Assembly: GCF_021018805.1 (NCBI RefSeq)
Contig: NW_026960614.1
Location: 806,001-870,000, forward strand
From: Prinia subflava
Taxonomy: Eukaryota; Chordata; Aves; Passeriformes; Cisticolidae
Direction of reading: 5' to 3'
Length of the DNA: 64,000 nt
Below, in pieces: positions 1 through 12,304 of this stretch. The stretch's first letter is position 1, and each line of letters opens with the position of its first letter. Under the pieces are notes generated by a model. It was given only the letters and a program-made list of their open reading frames with translations. It did no database searches and was not told the DNA's origin. Made by a program: the position numbers and the translations under genes.

Positions 1-1706
1 CTGATGGTAAATGCTAAATTTTTATTGGTTCCTTAGGCAGTAATAATAGGGAAAGTGTCTGTAGGGCTCCCACCATCCATTTGTATGCAGAAAGCATCAT
101 ATTTTATAATAGCTATAAATCTGACAGGATAGACTCTTACTGTTGAGATGATATTATAAATATGTGTCAACACTGCATAAACATCTTTGAAAGGAAAATA
201 AAATAGAGATGTTATTAGAGGTCTAATGAAACAACCATAACTGCTTATAAATAAGAGATGTATGCGCACATCCTTGGAAAAAAGTAGACCCCATGCTGGG
301 CTTGCAGTTTTCTGATAAGCAGGACATGGAGATTCTCAGCAGGGTCCTGCAGACAATGCAGAAACAGATCCTACACTTCATAAAGATGATGACTGTCTAT
401 AAACCTCTAAATGTTTGTTCTCTCTGAGGTTTCAAAATGATTATGAATAGCACGGTGTCTAGGACTCAATAATGGCTTCTTTCATACAGCTTAGGAGCAC
501 ACACAAAGGAGCTCCCACACAAAGAACCATAAGACACCAAGTACAAAGAAGTGAGCCCTGATGCCCATCTGAAGCATAATGCAAACACATTTTGGGCAAA
601 ATTCACTCAGTACAAGACCTGAAAGGGACTTGATCCCTTAGATCCTATACTTAGCCTTATTCACTGAGTATGCATTAAACCTGCCTTTGTTTACATTTAG
701 TATTTTAAAGACGGTGACACTTTAGGATGTATTTTCCTCAAATAATTTTATCTGTTCTGCAGCAAATGTGGCTCTCTGGCATGCTGTGCTCACCATGTGT
801 CCATAGGCACATCCCAGGGACCCAGAAGCACAGGCAGAGAGTTGAGCTAAAAGATTCCTAAGATGGAACTGGCTTGGCTCCAGCCAGTGGGGAGCATGGG
901 CAGAGAGAGCTTCAAGCTGTCTAACTCTCCTGTATAGGCATGCCCTGAAAGAGATTACACTTTAACAGTAGTCTAGATATTTCCTCAGTGGTGCTATGTG
1001 GCTCCTAAGGTCCACTAGTCATAAAAACAGTCTAACCTCTGACACCAAAAATACAGGAGTTCGTCTAAGTCCCCAGTGACAGGGAATGGGAATACAGCTT
1101 GCTTCCACTGAAGAGGGGAAATTTGAAAACTTGCCACATAAGCAAGTCAAAAAAACCCCACCACTTTTGCTGGTGAATTCAAGTTACAAGAACAGCTCGG
1201 ACAATTTAAGTTAAACAATTCTTGCTTTTGTTGTAAGTCAGAACATGTATGCTGCTTTAAGGTGGTAGTTTAAATGCAGTATTGTTTCTTCTGCTAGTCT
1301 TTAAAAGTGAAAAAAAAATTTGTTATGGAGACTTTTTAATTAATTGGTATTAATTAGAAAGAAAATTCCAATCATTTTCTACAGAAAGACAATATGAGTG
1401 CAAATGGGAAGGCAGATATGTCACTCCCTTTCCTGAGTTACTTTAAAGCCAAAGAGGATCTGCCACATTGTGCCATGGAGAATGGAACTGTCAAGAAAAA
1501 CAAAACATCACATTAAGAATATTGATTAGTAAGAATTAAATGCATTACGAGCTATAAGTAAGATTCAGATATATAAACTATTTAGCTCTCTCCTATCTGC
1601 TCGCTTGCTGTTTTCATATCAGATTCTGTAAACATACAATTTAGTCTGTGTGACTTTGTGGAATTGCATTTTATTGAAATGGTATGCTCTGGCTCACCCC
1701 TCGAAG
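1..1706. other. AT-rich sequence without recognisable gene
   Basis: No convincing exon, splice-flanked coding block, repeat terminus or RNA gene was found on either strand. Open frames are short and have no recognisable protein character. The stretch is most simply intergenic DNA upstream of MOSPD1. Confidence 0.5.
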
Positions 1707-2110
1707 TGTATGGTTTATCCCAAGTCTGTGACCTCCCCTGCAGTATCGTGTCTGTAACCCCATTGGCCTGAAGATCTATTCGCGCCCACTTTGAATCTCC
1801 CTGTTAAGAGTGCAGGGGGAAGCGGGCTAGGTCTCGTTGCCCTGGAGGCCTCCTGAGGCTCTGCTCCTCTCCCCTTCCCTCTCCCCTTCCCCCTCTCCCC
1901 CTCCTTCCCCCTCTCCCCCTCCTTCCCCCTCTCCCTTAGTAACCATGTTGCCTTCCCGGGGTCAAACTCCAAATAAATCCTCACCTCATCAGCACCTCAC
2001 CAGCCGTCTAGAGTCTCCTTGCCTACCTGCATGCAAATACCAACGAACTTAGGGCCCAGGGGGCTCCCGGGGAACCCTCCCTGGGGACCCCCCTAAATCC
2101 AAACTACAAC
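1707..2110 (+). mobile_element. LTR-like fragment with polypyrimidine tract
   Basis: This GC-rich island in AT-rich DNA starts TGTATGG and ends near ACAACA. It contains an AATAAA signal near 1971, an ATGCAAAT octamer near 2031 and a C/T-only simple repeat at about 1864-1936. That layout resembles a solo LTR, but no matching target duplication was found and no second copy exists in the window. The boundaries and identity are guesses. The Ser-Pro-rich open frames across it come from the simple repeat. Confidence 0.3.
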
Positions 2111-3015
2111 ATGACTTCTTCAGACTGATGATTCATTAAAGGAGGCCCCTCATTAAATGTTTGCAGTCAGTCTCTACAACTGCACAGGCCAGCACACACG
2201 TGCCAGTGTTCCAGGCTCACTGGGCTAGTGGTGAACACAGAACCCAAGCATGATACCCTCTGTTATAATTGCTACACCATGTCCTTATGCTGTGACAGAT
2301 AAAGTGGAATATTTTGCTAATCAAGTGTGCAAAATTACAGGAATCGGGCATAATGCTGTGTTTCTCACAACTTAAGAAAATCTTTTCCGTGATGAATGAA
2401 TTGTGAATCTTCTATATGAAGTATTTAAACAGATGGATAATCATCATAGCATCCAAAACCACCACAGAATCATTCAGGAGCATTTCATCTCTGCACACTC
2501 TACTGTCAGGTTTCATGCTATAAGGAGACTATTTTATGTAACAGAAGACTAGTCAATGCTTTTAGGTAACTCCAGAAGTTTCTAAGGTAGGTAAAAAATC
2601 AGATGACCAATTATAAGCTGCAGGAACAGCAGTTTTTACACCTTGGTTCACACTTGAGGTGACCTGACAAACTTGTTGAAGATTGTTTGTTGCATCTTAT
2701 GTCTCTGCTCTTTTGCATTTGTATTTGTTGTCTTGATCCACATTTTTCCTCTCATCTTTTCCCAGTTCTACCAGCATTATAACAAGGAGAGTAACCTCAA
2801 TCTCCCTCTAATCACAGAAATAATTAATTATTTGGGCAAAATAAAGCAGCCCAAAAAGCAGAAAGCAGAAGAAACAATGACCTAACTATAAAGGAGAGAA
2901 CTTCCTACAGCTTTGAGTTACTCCCAGTTACTGCCACACAAAGTGTCAGTCTCCATCTCCCCCGGCGCAGCTGGGCAGCCTTCCCAGAGCAGCTGGCACT
3001 GAGCACCCCACACTC
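2111..3015. other. intergenic, nothing recognised
   Basis: AT-rich DNA with no recognisable coding or repeat structure on either strand. Confidence 0.4.
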
Positions 3016-3021
3016 ACCCTC

Positions 3022-3352
3022 TGTTGCCATGAGTTTTTCCCGGTTTTGCTGAGCGCTCATATTAAAGGAGAAGTTCGTACCTTCTCACACTCTTTTAATG
3101 TAAACATCAGCTATGTTCTATAAACATAGCCATTGTTTTTACATTTCTTGCCGGGACAAACAAGACTGTGTGACAGTCCCCTTCACCAATGTGATGTGGA
3201 GGTGGGAATTCCTTCCTCCAATCCACAGGCCTCATAGTAAAGGTATAAAAGTAGGTTTTTGTAAATAAACCGGGTCTTCTGCCCTGCTGCTGTTGTTGCA
3301 CCCAGATCTGTGTCTCCAGCCTGTTTTTCCTGGTTAGGCCTCCACGGTGATA
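3022..3352 (+). mobile_element. solo LTR, family B (copy 1)
   Basis: A 331-bp LTR running from TGTTGCC to GTGATA. It is flanked by a perfect 6-bp target duplication, ACCCTC, at 3016-3021 and 3353-3358. It contains a TATA-like box (TATAAAAG near 3244) and AATAAA near 3267. A second copy in the opposite orientation sits inside the ERV-A integrase (17481-17809) and confirms both ends. The 6-bp duplication fits a class II (alpha/beta-type) retrovirus. Confidence 0.85.
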
Positions 3353-3511
3353 ACCCTCTCCATCGTTTTACATCCTCGGAGGCAGCGAGGCACAGCAAGA
3401 GCAGTGGGACAGTGCCAAGCCAGGCTTGGTGCGTGCCCCAAACCAAACAGCTCCGGGATGTTTCAGTTCTGGTTCAACAGCCATGGCACACACGTACCTT
3501 TGGAATGTCTG

Positions 3512-4204
3512 TGTGAAAAATGTGAAATTATTAATTCATGTTCTTATAGTTAATGAAATATTATTTAAAACTATAAAACTGTATATCTGTGTGTGTTATA
3601 TGAAAATGTAAGTTTCAGGACACCTTGTAACATTTGGCTAAACCAAAATGTTGAAAAGGCAGGCGCCACCCGAGAAACTCACATTCAGAAAGAGACAAAA
3701 GGTTTACTGAAAACAGGCAGCCTCCTCGAGCACCGAGCACCGGGAGGAGACCCATCCAGATAAGGTGGCAGAAACATCAACGGTTCCTGACTACGCCCTC
3801 TCCGGTCATCATACATATCTCGACCATTCATCAGCCATGAGGATCTATAGAAACTGGACATTAACATATGAACTAAGAAAAGAACTCTTTCCAGCCTGGT
3901 CGGAGACACCCTTGGATTTCAATAGCTAGCCGGGAAACAAAGGGAAATATGGGGAAATATTGCCAGGGGCAGAATAAAGTGTATAAAAACTAAGCCCTGA
4001 ACCGAACCGGGCAAATTTGTGAACCGTAGGGGAGACAGCAGACTGCCAGGTTCTGTATCTCATGATTCACCCTTGGCATTTTCCCGGGAAAAAGACTGTC
4101 AAGTATCTCCGCTGTTGGTGGGTTTACTGAAATTCTGTAATTTGATCTTTGTTAATAAACCAAATTATTATTTTAATTGGAATATTGTATTGGCATTTAT
4201 AACA
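3512..4204 (+). mobile_element. solo LTR, family E (copy 1)
   Basis: A 693-bp LTR beginning TGTGAAAAATGTG and ending TTTATAACA. It has a 4-bp target duplication, TCTG (3508-3511 and 4205-4208). AATAAA motifs lie near 3973 and 4154. Further family members are at 6343-7652 (two, nested) and 37574-37875 (truncated). The short duplication suggests a class I (gamma-type) element. Confidence 0.8.
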
Positions 4205-4208
4205 TCTG

Positions 4209-4945
4209 GGATGGGCAGAGTCTCTCCCAAGGTCACGTTACTGCACAATTGTCAGGGGTGAGGCTTTGTGCTCTCTGAGGCATTAGCACCAGCAGCAAGG
4301 ACAGAACACCACTGAGTCCTACTCGCACTCATACAAGTTTTCACATTTAATTTGAGTTAACACAGGGCTTTTAAAAAACACAAAACAACCTGGACACTAC
4401 CTGTAGTGATCAGTGGGTGGGAGAGGAAGACCAGCCCGACTCCTGATTTTCAACAGGTGGATGCAAACCTTATCAAATGTGTGACAGAAAAAAGTTGGAT
4501 CCTGGGAAACTTACAGAGGCACACACAACATCTGCTTTTAGAGTGTCTGAACTTTCTTTGTAAATGAACTGGATGAACTGGAAAATACCAGTTTGTCTAA
4601 TTAATGTGCTTTTAAGTCTAGCCATTTGAGATTTTGGTTTTATTTGATAATTCTGTTTGTTATTAATATGAATATCTCTGAAGCATGTTTATGTCTGCTG
4701 CTTCTTCTGAGACAGGTTTCCAAAATGAGGAACAACCTCCATTAGATTAATACTCAGTAAAATCATAATAATTTTCTGAATGTATCCTGAAAGGCTGAAG
4801 TCTGATAATCTTTTAAAAACAAGAATTCCAGTTTATTTTTAAACATGTTTAAATCTGAACTGATTTACACTTATCAAGAAAGACAATATTTTGCCAGTTT
4901 TCACTGCATACATTTTCTGAAATTCTGACAAAATTATAATTTCTC
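4209..4945. other. intergenic, nothing recognised
   Basis: AT-rich DNA between two solo LTRs, with no gene or repeat signature seen. Confidence 0.4.
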
Positions 4946-4950
4946 CATAT

Positions 4951-5830
4951 TGAAAAGAACAGGGCATATGCCTTTATTAATATTCAGCTCTTTATTAAAG
5001 TGATCAGCTCATTATTAAAGTCATCAGCAGGATTGCAGAGTCCGATCAGTTTTCCATGCTGCTGCAGCCATCTGAAGGAGCAGGTGCTGTCCCAGTGGAT
5101 GCTGAGTCCTTGTTCTCATAGAAACACCTGGCAGTTCTCTCTGGTCAACCATCAGAAGGCAGAGCAGTGGCAGTCAACTCTTTGCCCTCAGGGAAAAGTT
5201 TCAAGAGTTACCCATTCTCTGCCTAAGTTAATTCAGCTAGCCAGTTCCCATTGTATCTAAGCTCCTCATAGGTTATGGTGAATCTTCAAACCAGGCCAGG
5301 GGGTGCATCTACTTCTTGCTCGGCTAGGGCACTATCTAATTCTCCTCTGATGCACCTAGCTTCTTGTCTTGGGGTGCAGTTTCTCCAAAAAAACTCTCCC
5401 AGGATTCACAGGGGCAGTTTTATTTGCATATACAAATGCATATGCATTTGTCCTGGTCGAAGCAGAGGTATCCCGAAGCAGAGGTATCCCGGCTGAGGTA
5501 GTTACAGCAAACAATGGCTGGGCCATCAAGGCCGGAGCCGCTCCTTTTCACATTTTAATGAGGTAGAAGAATGCTGCCTTTCCCTTCGGGGCAGCATCCC
5601 TCTGTCTTCAAACTTGCTAGGGTGTGGGGGTTACAACCAGGAGAAACCCCCATTCTTCCAAAAGGCTGGGTGAAAGCACAAATTGGGAGGAGGGGGGCTG
5701 CACTCCCAGAGCTCTTTTAACATGCCAATGCGTGCTCCGCGCTTTCCCGGAGTGGACTGGGTGACCGTCCTCCACGGAGCCAGGACAGGGGCAGCCCAGC
5801 CCCTCCCATCCGGGAAGCTTGTTCATAACA
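4951..5830 (-). mobile_element. solo LTR, family I (copy 1)
   Basis: An 880-bp LTR that on the - strand begins TGTTATGAAC and ends CTTTTCA. It is bounded by CATAT at 4946-4950 and 5831-5835. A second copy at 36415-37203 has the same termini. The AATAAA signals near the - strand 3' end support this orientation. Confidence 0.8.
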
Positions 5831-5835
5831 CATAT

Positions 5836-6338
5836 AATATTTTAACAATATTATGTAATCTGTGGCTGTAAGACTGAACTTCTTAATGAACCATTAGATC
5901 TGCAGAAAAAAGGTGAGTGCTAATACACATACCTTGCCTAAGTTGGAAAATATACTTTTTAGAATTTATTTAGTCTTCCATGATTTAAAATATGTTACTT
6001 CCTGTTCTCGATTATTTAATGATGTTGTGAAACACTCGTGGCTGCTGTGTTTATTTCACCAGGGATGTGTGTTCATTTCTCTGAGGGGGTAAAGCTCGGT
6101 AATGGGGAAAAGATTTTGCAATCCTGTACTGGGTGGCTCAACATAAACCTTAATTATCCACCTGACTTGCAACAAAAACATTTTGCTGCATTAAAGATCT
6201 TGACGTTTGGGATGATACCGGGTGGTGATTACACATGGATGTGTTTGTATTATACAGAGGGGAAGTTGGGAAAAAAAAAAAAAAGCAAGGGCAGATGATA
6301 TAGTGGATAATGCATAGTACAAGCTGAAGTCCACAGTC
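5836..6338. other. intergenic, nothing recognised
   Basis: No gene is seen. The only feature is a short A-run near 6273-6284. Confidence 0.4.
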
Positions 6339-6342
6339 TAAC

Positions 6343-7652
6343 TGTTATAAATGCCAATCAGATATTCCAATTTTTAATAATAATTTGGTTTATTAATAAC
6401 AAATCAAATCACAGAATTTCGGTAACCCACTGTTATAAATGCCAGGACAATTTATTTCCAAATTCAATAATTTGGTTTATTAAAAATTCAAATCACAAAA
6501 GTTGGACAGGAATCAAATCACAGAATTTTAGGCAGCAAAACCCCCACAAACAGCGATACCTACTTGACAGAGTTTTCCTGGGAAAATAGCCAAGGGTGAC
6601 CCTGAGACACAGAGCCTGGCAGTCTGTTGTCTCTAGCTGGGTACACGAATTTGCCCGCTTAGGGACTCAGTTTAAATACTTTCCCCATAGTTTCTGTTAA
6701 GCACCGGCAATTAAGAGTGTTTACATTAAGCCCTGAAAGAGTCCCTCGATCCGTATTCAAGTGCTAATGACCAGAGTCAGTCCTTGCTTTGAGGTGATTT
6801 AACGGCCGTAGCAGCGTGGATGGCTTGCTGCACGTAGTCGGGGTGTAGGTTGGTCGATGTTCATTGTTTTCTTCTGACAGCGTTTTTGCCTTGTATTTTT
6901 CACCTTTTATTTCTGGACCGGGAAGATCAGGAGAGGTGCTCAGCGGGGATCTGTGAGGCACGCGGGTGGAGCACGTACACATCTATCATACATGTATACA
7001 GTATATTACAGTTTCCAGTTTATAATTATCCATAAAACATGAATTAAATAACCCTATTTTTCACACCCACCAACAGCGGAAAAACTTGACAGAGCTTTCC
7101 CGGGAAATGTCAAGGGTGAACCGTGAGATACAGGGTCTGGCAGCCTGCTATCTCCCCCAATGGTTCACGAATTAGCCCGGTTTGGGGCTTGGGTTTTATA
7201 TACTTTATTTAGCCCGTGGCAATATTTCCCCATATTCCCCATTGTTTCCCCACTAACTAAACAAATTCGGGAGGCTCCCCGACCAAGCAGAAAAGAGTTC
7301 TTTTCTTAGTTCAAATGTTAATGTCCAATTTCAATAGGTCCTTATAGTTGATGAGTGGTCGAGATATCGAGGATGTGGCTTGATGGTCCGTGAAGCTGGC
7401 ACCCAAGGTGTGAGTTGCTGGTGCCAGCTTATCTCCGGGGTCCCCTCCCTGGTGCTTGGGCAGCTGCGAGCTTTCCCGGAAAACTCCTTTGTTCCTTTTC
7501 TGAATGGGGCACCGGTTGTCTCAGCGTGGTCAGTTTCGCTGTCTGCTGCAGAATCTCTTAAAACATAAACTTTTACCTGATGTCACTTTATACAATTTTA
7601 TAAATTTCTAATTTATCATAAGAACATGAATTAACCATCTACGTTTATAACA
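6343..7652 (-). mobile_element. solo LTR, family E (outer copy, interrupted)
   Basis: The outer LTR consists of 6343-6430 plus 7071-7652. Its ends are TGTTATAAACG (- strand 5' end at 7652) and ...TTATAACA, with TAAC duplicated at 6339-6342 and 7653-7656. A second LTR of the same family lies inside it. With the inner copy and one CCCAC removed, the flanks follow the order seen in the uninterrupted copy at 3512-4204. It ends about 300 bp before the MOSPD1 CpG island. Confidence 0.8.
6431..7065 (-). mobile_element. solo LTR, family E (inner nested copy)
   Basis: A 635-bp LTR inserted into an older LTR of the same family and orientation. On the - strand it starts TGTGAAAAATAGGG and ends at TTTATAACA (6431). 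The duplicated target is CCCAC (6426-6430 and 7066-7070). Confidence 0.8.
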
Positions 7653-7959
7653 TAACTGAATGAAAGTACATTAAGTAAATAAGAGGAATAAAGAACAAAG
7701 GTAACAGCGTGGAAGTGTTTACAGGGACAGTGTGTTCCATGTAAGCCGTGCTGCTGGATGGGCAGACGGTCACGCCTGGATGTTCGGCTTGCTAACACTT
7801 CTGTTCTGATTCAGCCCGGGGCTGACACTCGCCGACCCTTCCAGCGGGGGACTGCCAGCGATGGGCAGCATCGAGGTGACCCCGACCTGCTCTGGCACCC
7901 GCAGGGCAGAACACACAGAGGTCCCGAGCGCAGCAGGAGCCGGGAGAGGAGCAGGAACC

Positions 7960-8720
7960 CCTCCGGGACGGGGTCAGACCTCGGGGAACCGTGAGATAAG
8001 GTGAAGTACTATTAAAAAAACACCTCCCCGCAGGTGAGAGGCGCCGGACCAGCCGCACAAGTCCCGCTGTCCGGGTAGCCGGCGGTGCCGCGGGGCTGCC
8101 GGGCGGGGGAAGCAGCGCCGAACGCCGCAGTGCCGAGGCCGCTGGAGCTCGGCGTGCCGGGACAGCCCCGACATGGCGGCGGAGGCGGGCGGCGGAGGCG
8201 GGCGGCGGGCGGCGGGCGGGGCGGTGACGCGGCGGCGGCCGGTCGGTCCCAGCAGCCCCAGCGTTGCTCGCAGTGACGGGCGGACAAAGGGGCGCCGCGC
8301 CAGCTCGCACCAGCGGCCCCGGGCGGGTGAGTCGGGGCGGGGGGGGACAGCGGGCACGGGGCGGGCGTGCGGGCGTGCGGGCGTGCGAGCGGAGTGACAC
8401 CCCCGGCCCGGCCCGGCCCGGCCCGCGCGACCCCGCGGACTGGGCCTCCCACCCCTGCCCTCCGCAGGCCCTGCGGGAGCGCGGTGAGGCCGGGGTGGGG
8501 AGCGGGGCGGCGGTCGCGCTCCGAGGCCCCGGCCTGGCGTCGCTTCCCCGCGGGGCCAGGGCTCGCTTCGGGCCATGCGGGGCCGCGGATCGCTCCGAGG
8601 GGCGGCAGCGCCGGGCCGGGGACTGTGCGGAGGTGCCGGACGGGCTGTGGGAGGCGCCGTTATCGCGCAGTTGCCTCAGCCCGTATCGCTGGTGCTCCTC
8701 GTTGAGAACAGAGGATCAAT
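7960..8720 (+). promoter_or_regulatory. MOSPD1: CpG-island promoter of MOSPD1
   Basis: This is the only strongly CpG-rich, GC-rich island in the window. It has GC-box-like GGGCGG repeats, GGCGGC runs around 8173-8240, and a tandem GCGGGCGT repeat near 8355-8390. No TATA box is evident. It contains the inferred first exon and a consensus donor at 8327, and lies upstream of the MOSPD1 coding exons in the same orientation. The long open frames across it on both strands come from its high GC content and are not proposed as genes. Confidence 0.75.
8080..8326 (+). other. MOSPD1: MOSPD1 non-coding exon 1 (start approximate)
   Basis: The 3' end is set by a good donor, GGCGG|GTGAGT, with GT at 8327-8328. 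The transcription start is not visible and the left coordinate is only indicative. Splicing to the acceptor at 24338 would give a 16-kb first intron, which holds ERV-A and two solo LTRs. Confidence 0.5.
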
Positions 8721-11319
8721 TAAGAGTGTGCAATTACCGCCGTGCCCTGCCGGCAGTAGGCACAGCTCGGAACGCCTTTGCTTTCTTCCAGGGAAGAGTG
8801 CTCCCCTCTGTTAATTTCAGGCGGTTTGGGGCCACGCAGCGGTAATGAGCACAACACACGTTTAAAAATCAGCCAGTTTAGTGCGTTAAACACAAACTTA
8901 AAGTGAAAAAATAGTGACTAAAGCACATGTGCCCTTGAATGTCTTCTCTAGGATCCTTGCGAGCCTGGGGCAGAATGGATCAGAAGCAATGCACAGCTGT
9001 TACTTAATTTTTCACTGCTTTTCGTGCCTTTTAGTTGCATTTGAATATTTCCTTTTGTTAGTCACCTTTTCAGCATTTAAAAAAATAATATGGTCTTAAT
9101 AAATTTTGCTGTCAGTATCAGCATGATTTATGCGCGTGGTCATCCATGCTAATAGTTAATGCTCCGAGACTTTCATTTTACAGCATCCTGGAGACACTTA
9201 CTGATGACATTTCTCATCATCCTGTGAAGGGGGTAAACAGTAGCAGTTTTGCAAAGTATCAGAGCAGTTCTGCCGGTTCAAAGGGGACCGTCCGCCTACT
9301 GAAATACTTTGCAGAATGTGTGCCTTCATAGATCAGCAAATTGAGGTGAGGTTAACAAACTTGCTCAAGGTCATGGAGTGTTAGTGACAGAGTTAGCAAT
9401 AATGGAATCCAGCCATCCTGGCTGCTGGCTCTGTGCTCTCATCATTGGGTGACACTCTCAAATAATTGCAGGTAGTTTAAACATTGATTTGCGTAAGTGC
9501 ATGTTGAGGCCTTCAAAACAATTTGGAGAAACAAAATGTTTATGGAGTGCTTCAGATCCCATGCTGCATTTGTATACAGCTTAAAGTGATTGCTCAACTT
9601 GGTATAGGAGGTAATTTTGAAGAAGACTTTGTGGTTTATTTTGTAAATATGCGCTCAAAAAGCATCAGTTTTACTGAGTATATAGTGTAGAAAGACGTGT
9701 AGATTTAGGGGGTAGATCATGAGATGTAACAAAAGTAGATTACACTGTAATTAGTCAATTTTTAAAACAACAGTGTGGAGACATGACTGTAGAGAGGTTT
9801 TCTTCTGAACTGTTTACCTGATGACATTCTGTAGAGTTATTTGCAGTTGTTATGAAGAAAAAACAACCAACAAATGCACTGGGAAGCCATGGTGATGAGG
9901 TTGTTGGAAGTTAAAATGGGAACAAAAAAGTTCCTCAGTTGGTTTATTTATTCAGCAGATACTTGTTAAGTAAAAACAAATCACAATGGATGTTGTTTCT
10001 GACCCTGGAGAGAAGTTGTTTCACTTTGTGTTTTTCTCTGTCAGGTTAAATTTATGAAGAAAGGGATTTCAAAGGAAACATTGGCATATCTGTGCTATTG
10101 TGACACCAGCAGTATATATTTAGTAACTTCACGGAGGAAATATCCCTATTGTGCTGAAAAAATACCAGTGATAATTGTTTGTCAGGACTTCAAAGGGTGC
10201 TGGGAAGTGAGCTGGCATTGTTCAGGTGTTACACACTGGCCCTGGCAAATGTTAGCTCTGACAGATCCTCACTCCTGTGGGAATTATTTCATCGTTACTG
10301 CTGGGAGAAGCCCATCTGTGCAGTGCAAATCACAGGCCTGAGATGCCAGATCCTAGGTTGGGACAGATTTGCTTGTGCTTACCTTTACCTGCTGCAAGCA
10401 GTCGGGGTGACTGTTGACCACAACATTTAGTGGTTGTGGTACAGTGGAGGTGCTGAAGAGCAGCAGCTGAGTTTCTGTTCGTGAACCGTCTGGGGTACAC
10501 GACCTTATTCTCACCATTAGAGCTGCTGTAAGGTTAATCTGGGCAGAGAGGTTGTGGTGATACAAACTTTCTCTGTAAAAGTGTTGGTAGTTTCTCACTG
10601 ATAGGAGAGATGTGCTGTTATCAAGAGTATCAATACTAAACCATCACATCTCCCTAGCATATGTGTGGTTTATCAAATCAGTCTTTGGGAAAAGTGCTTT
10701 TACTGCTGTCACTTGGTGAGATGTCCCAGCAAGGTGACTTCTAAGCTAAAACTGTTGTCTCGAAAAGGATGCTAGTTGCTTGCTTAGGAATCCAGAAATA
10801 TGTACCCTGAATGACACTGCTGTGTCAGCAAATGTGTCTACTATAGGCCTGCCAGACATTACTTTTGCAAGCTCCTCATCCAGCCAAGTTAAATAGGAAA
10901 AAAAGCAATAATGGGATATACTTTTTTAAGATTGGTTGCTTTCTGCATGCAGGTTGTGAAATCCTGGGAGGTTTGCACACTGTTTTCCACAGATGTGTAA
11001 CAAAAATGAGCTTGTTGATAGGCATAGTGATCCATACCTCCACTGATACATAGAATTATGGGGTTTTGGACACTGAACACTTGCCACGGACTGAGTTGAA
11101 GAAACTGGAGATTTGGGATGAAGCCAGGAATTGGAATGAAATGTGCAGTGTTTAAAAAATGAAAGCATCAAAATAATACTGATTATTATAAATAATACTT
11201 GAAAATTTTATTAAACATAGTCAAGTTGTGTAGCAGTAGCTTGCTGTTGGTTTTATGGTAGCTTAAAACATTTATTTGAAAAAAATCCCTTTTGTTAATG
11301 TCAAAATTTGCCTGTATTT
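8720..11319. other. MOSPD1 intron 1, 5' part
   Basis: Apart from the MIR-like remnant at 9325-9450, nothing recognisable was seen. Confidence 0.4.
9325..9450 (+). repeat. ancient MIR-like SINE remnant
   Basis: The order of short blocks follows the conserved core of MIR SINEs: a GAGGTTAAC-like block, then ACTTGCTCAAGGTCA, then a degenerate CAGAG...GGAATCCAG, then TCTGTGCTC. It is heavily diverged, as expected for a pre-amniote repeat surviving in a bird. Confidence 0.55.
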
Positions 11320-11324
11320 CTGTT

Positions 11325-12143
11325 TGTCTTGGTTTGAAATACAGGTGTCTGCTAGGAAGGGGGCAGGACCTCCCTAGAGATGGAGAATTCAAATCCCCTT
11401 CCTCCAAATTATTCTAATTTAGAAAATTAAAGGGGCTTTCAGACAGAGGTATGGGTATAGGAATAACAGTTCTTTACTAATATATATGACAAAACAACAA
11501 ACAAACAACTACAGCATTAATAATAAACAGAACCAAGAACCTTGAGGGCTTTCACAAAAGCCCCGGGGCAGTTTGATCTTGGTGCCCCTGCAGGACTCCG
11601 AGAGGCTGAGCTGGAAGGGTGGAAAGTCCCAGGCTGGTGGATGAGATGAGGAGCTCTGCACTGGTAGCTGGAATGGCAGGGGGTGTCCCGGCAGGGCTGG
11701 GCAGTGTAGGGCTACAGAGTAGCAGGAAAACCTCAAAGCTCTGAAGAAGCAGCGGCGGTGGGGAACGGGCTGGAGAAAATGAGCTCAGGATTCCCGGGTA
11801 CACAAGCAGATGACAGTAGATTTCCCAGGATGAGGCAGAGGCAGAGTGATGGCCGTGAACTCTTCCTGCAGCGAGGGGCAGCTTGACTGTCCTCCTCGAT
11901 GCTGAGAGCAAGAGTGAGCCGCCGCCCCCCCCCCCCCCCCCCCGCTCTGTCTTTTTACCTTTCCCAAAGCTCGCCCCTCTGAGGGACACTCCCAGAGACT
12001 CAAAAACGATAGGTGTAGCTTTGTGCTGCCATGTCTTTCAACTACTCCTCTTTGTTCTGACTAAGTACTGTCATTAAGGTTTCTTAGAAACTTATGGGAA
12101 AAAAAATCTGTAAGTGAAAAAGAGGCAAATCTAACCCCCAACA
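11325..12143 (-). mobile_element. solo LTR, family F (copy 1)
   Basis: An 819-bp LTR. On the - strand it begins TGTTGGGGGTTAG (12143) and ends CCAAGACA (11325). A perfect 5-bp target duplication, CTGTT, lies at 11320-11324 and 12144-12148. A 19-base C run (11925-11943) lies inside. A near full-length sister copy is at 25754-26574. The 5-bp duplication fits an ERVL-type class III element. It is antisense to MOSPD1. Confidence 0.88.
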
Positions 12144-12304
12144 CTGTTACACATGTGCAGAGTGTAGATAGATATGAGAACCAAAGATTCCAACATATTG
12201 TTACTGAATACTGCATTGAGCTAACTTTGGTAAAAGAAATTTAAAGAAATACTTCTTAGTCTTCTGCCTATGACAAACATCAAAAGGTATTTTGTATTCC
12301 TACA

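Noticed and set aside
1715..2052. Ser-Pro and Glu-Gly-Lys repeat open frames
   Set aside because: They are translations of a C/T simple repeat, not proteins.
6343..7652. Small provirus with two flanking LTRs
   Set aside because: The sequence between the LTR ends is itself LTR, and the outer and inner duplications (TAAC, CCCAC) show one LTR nested in another.
7792..8845. Long GC-rich open frames on both strands, up to about 200 codons
   Set aside because: All fall in the MOSPD1 CpG island, are Arg/Pro/Gly/Ala-rich in every frame, and have no domain character. They are expected by chance in CpG-rich DNA with few stops.
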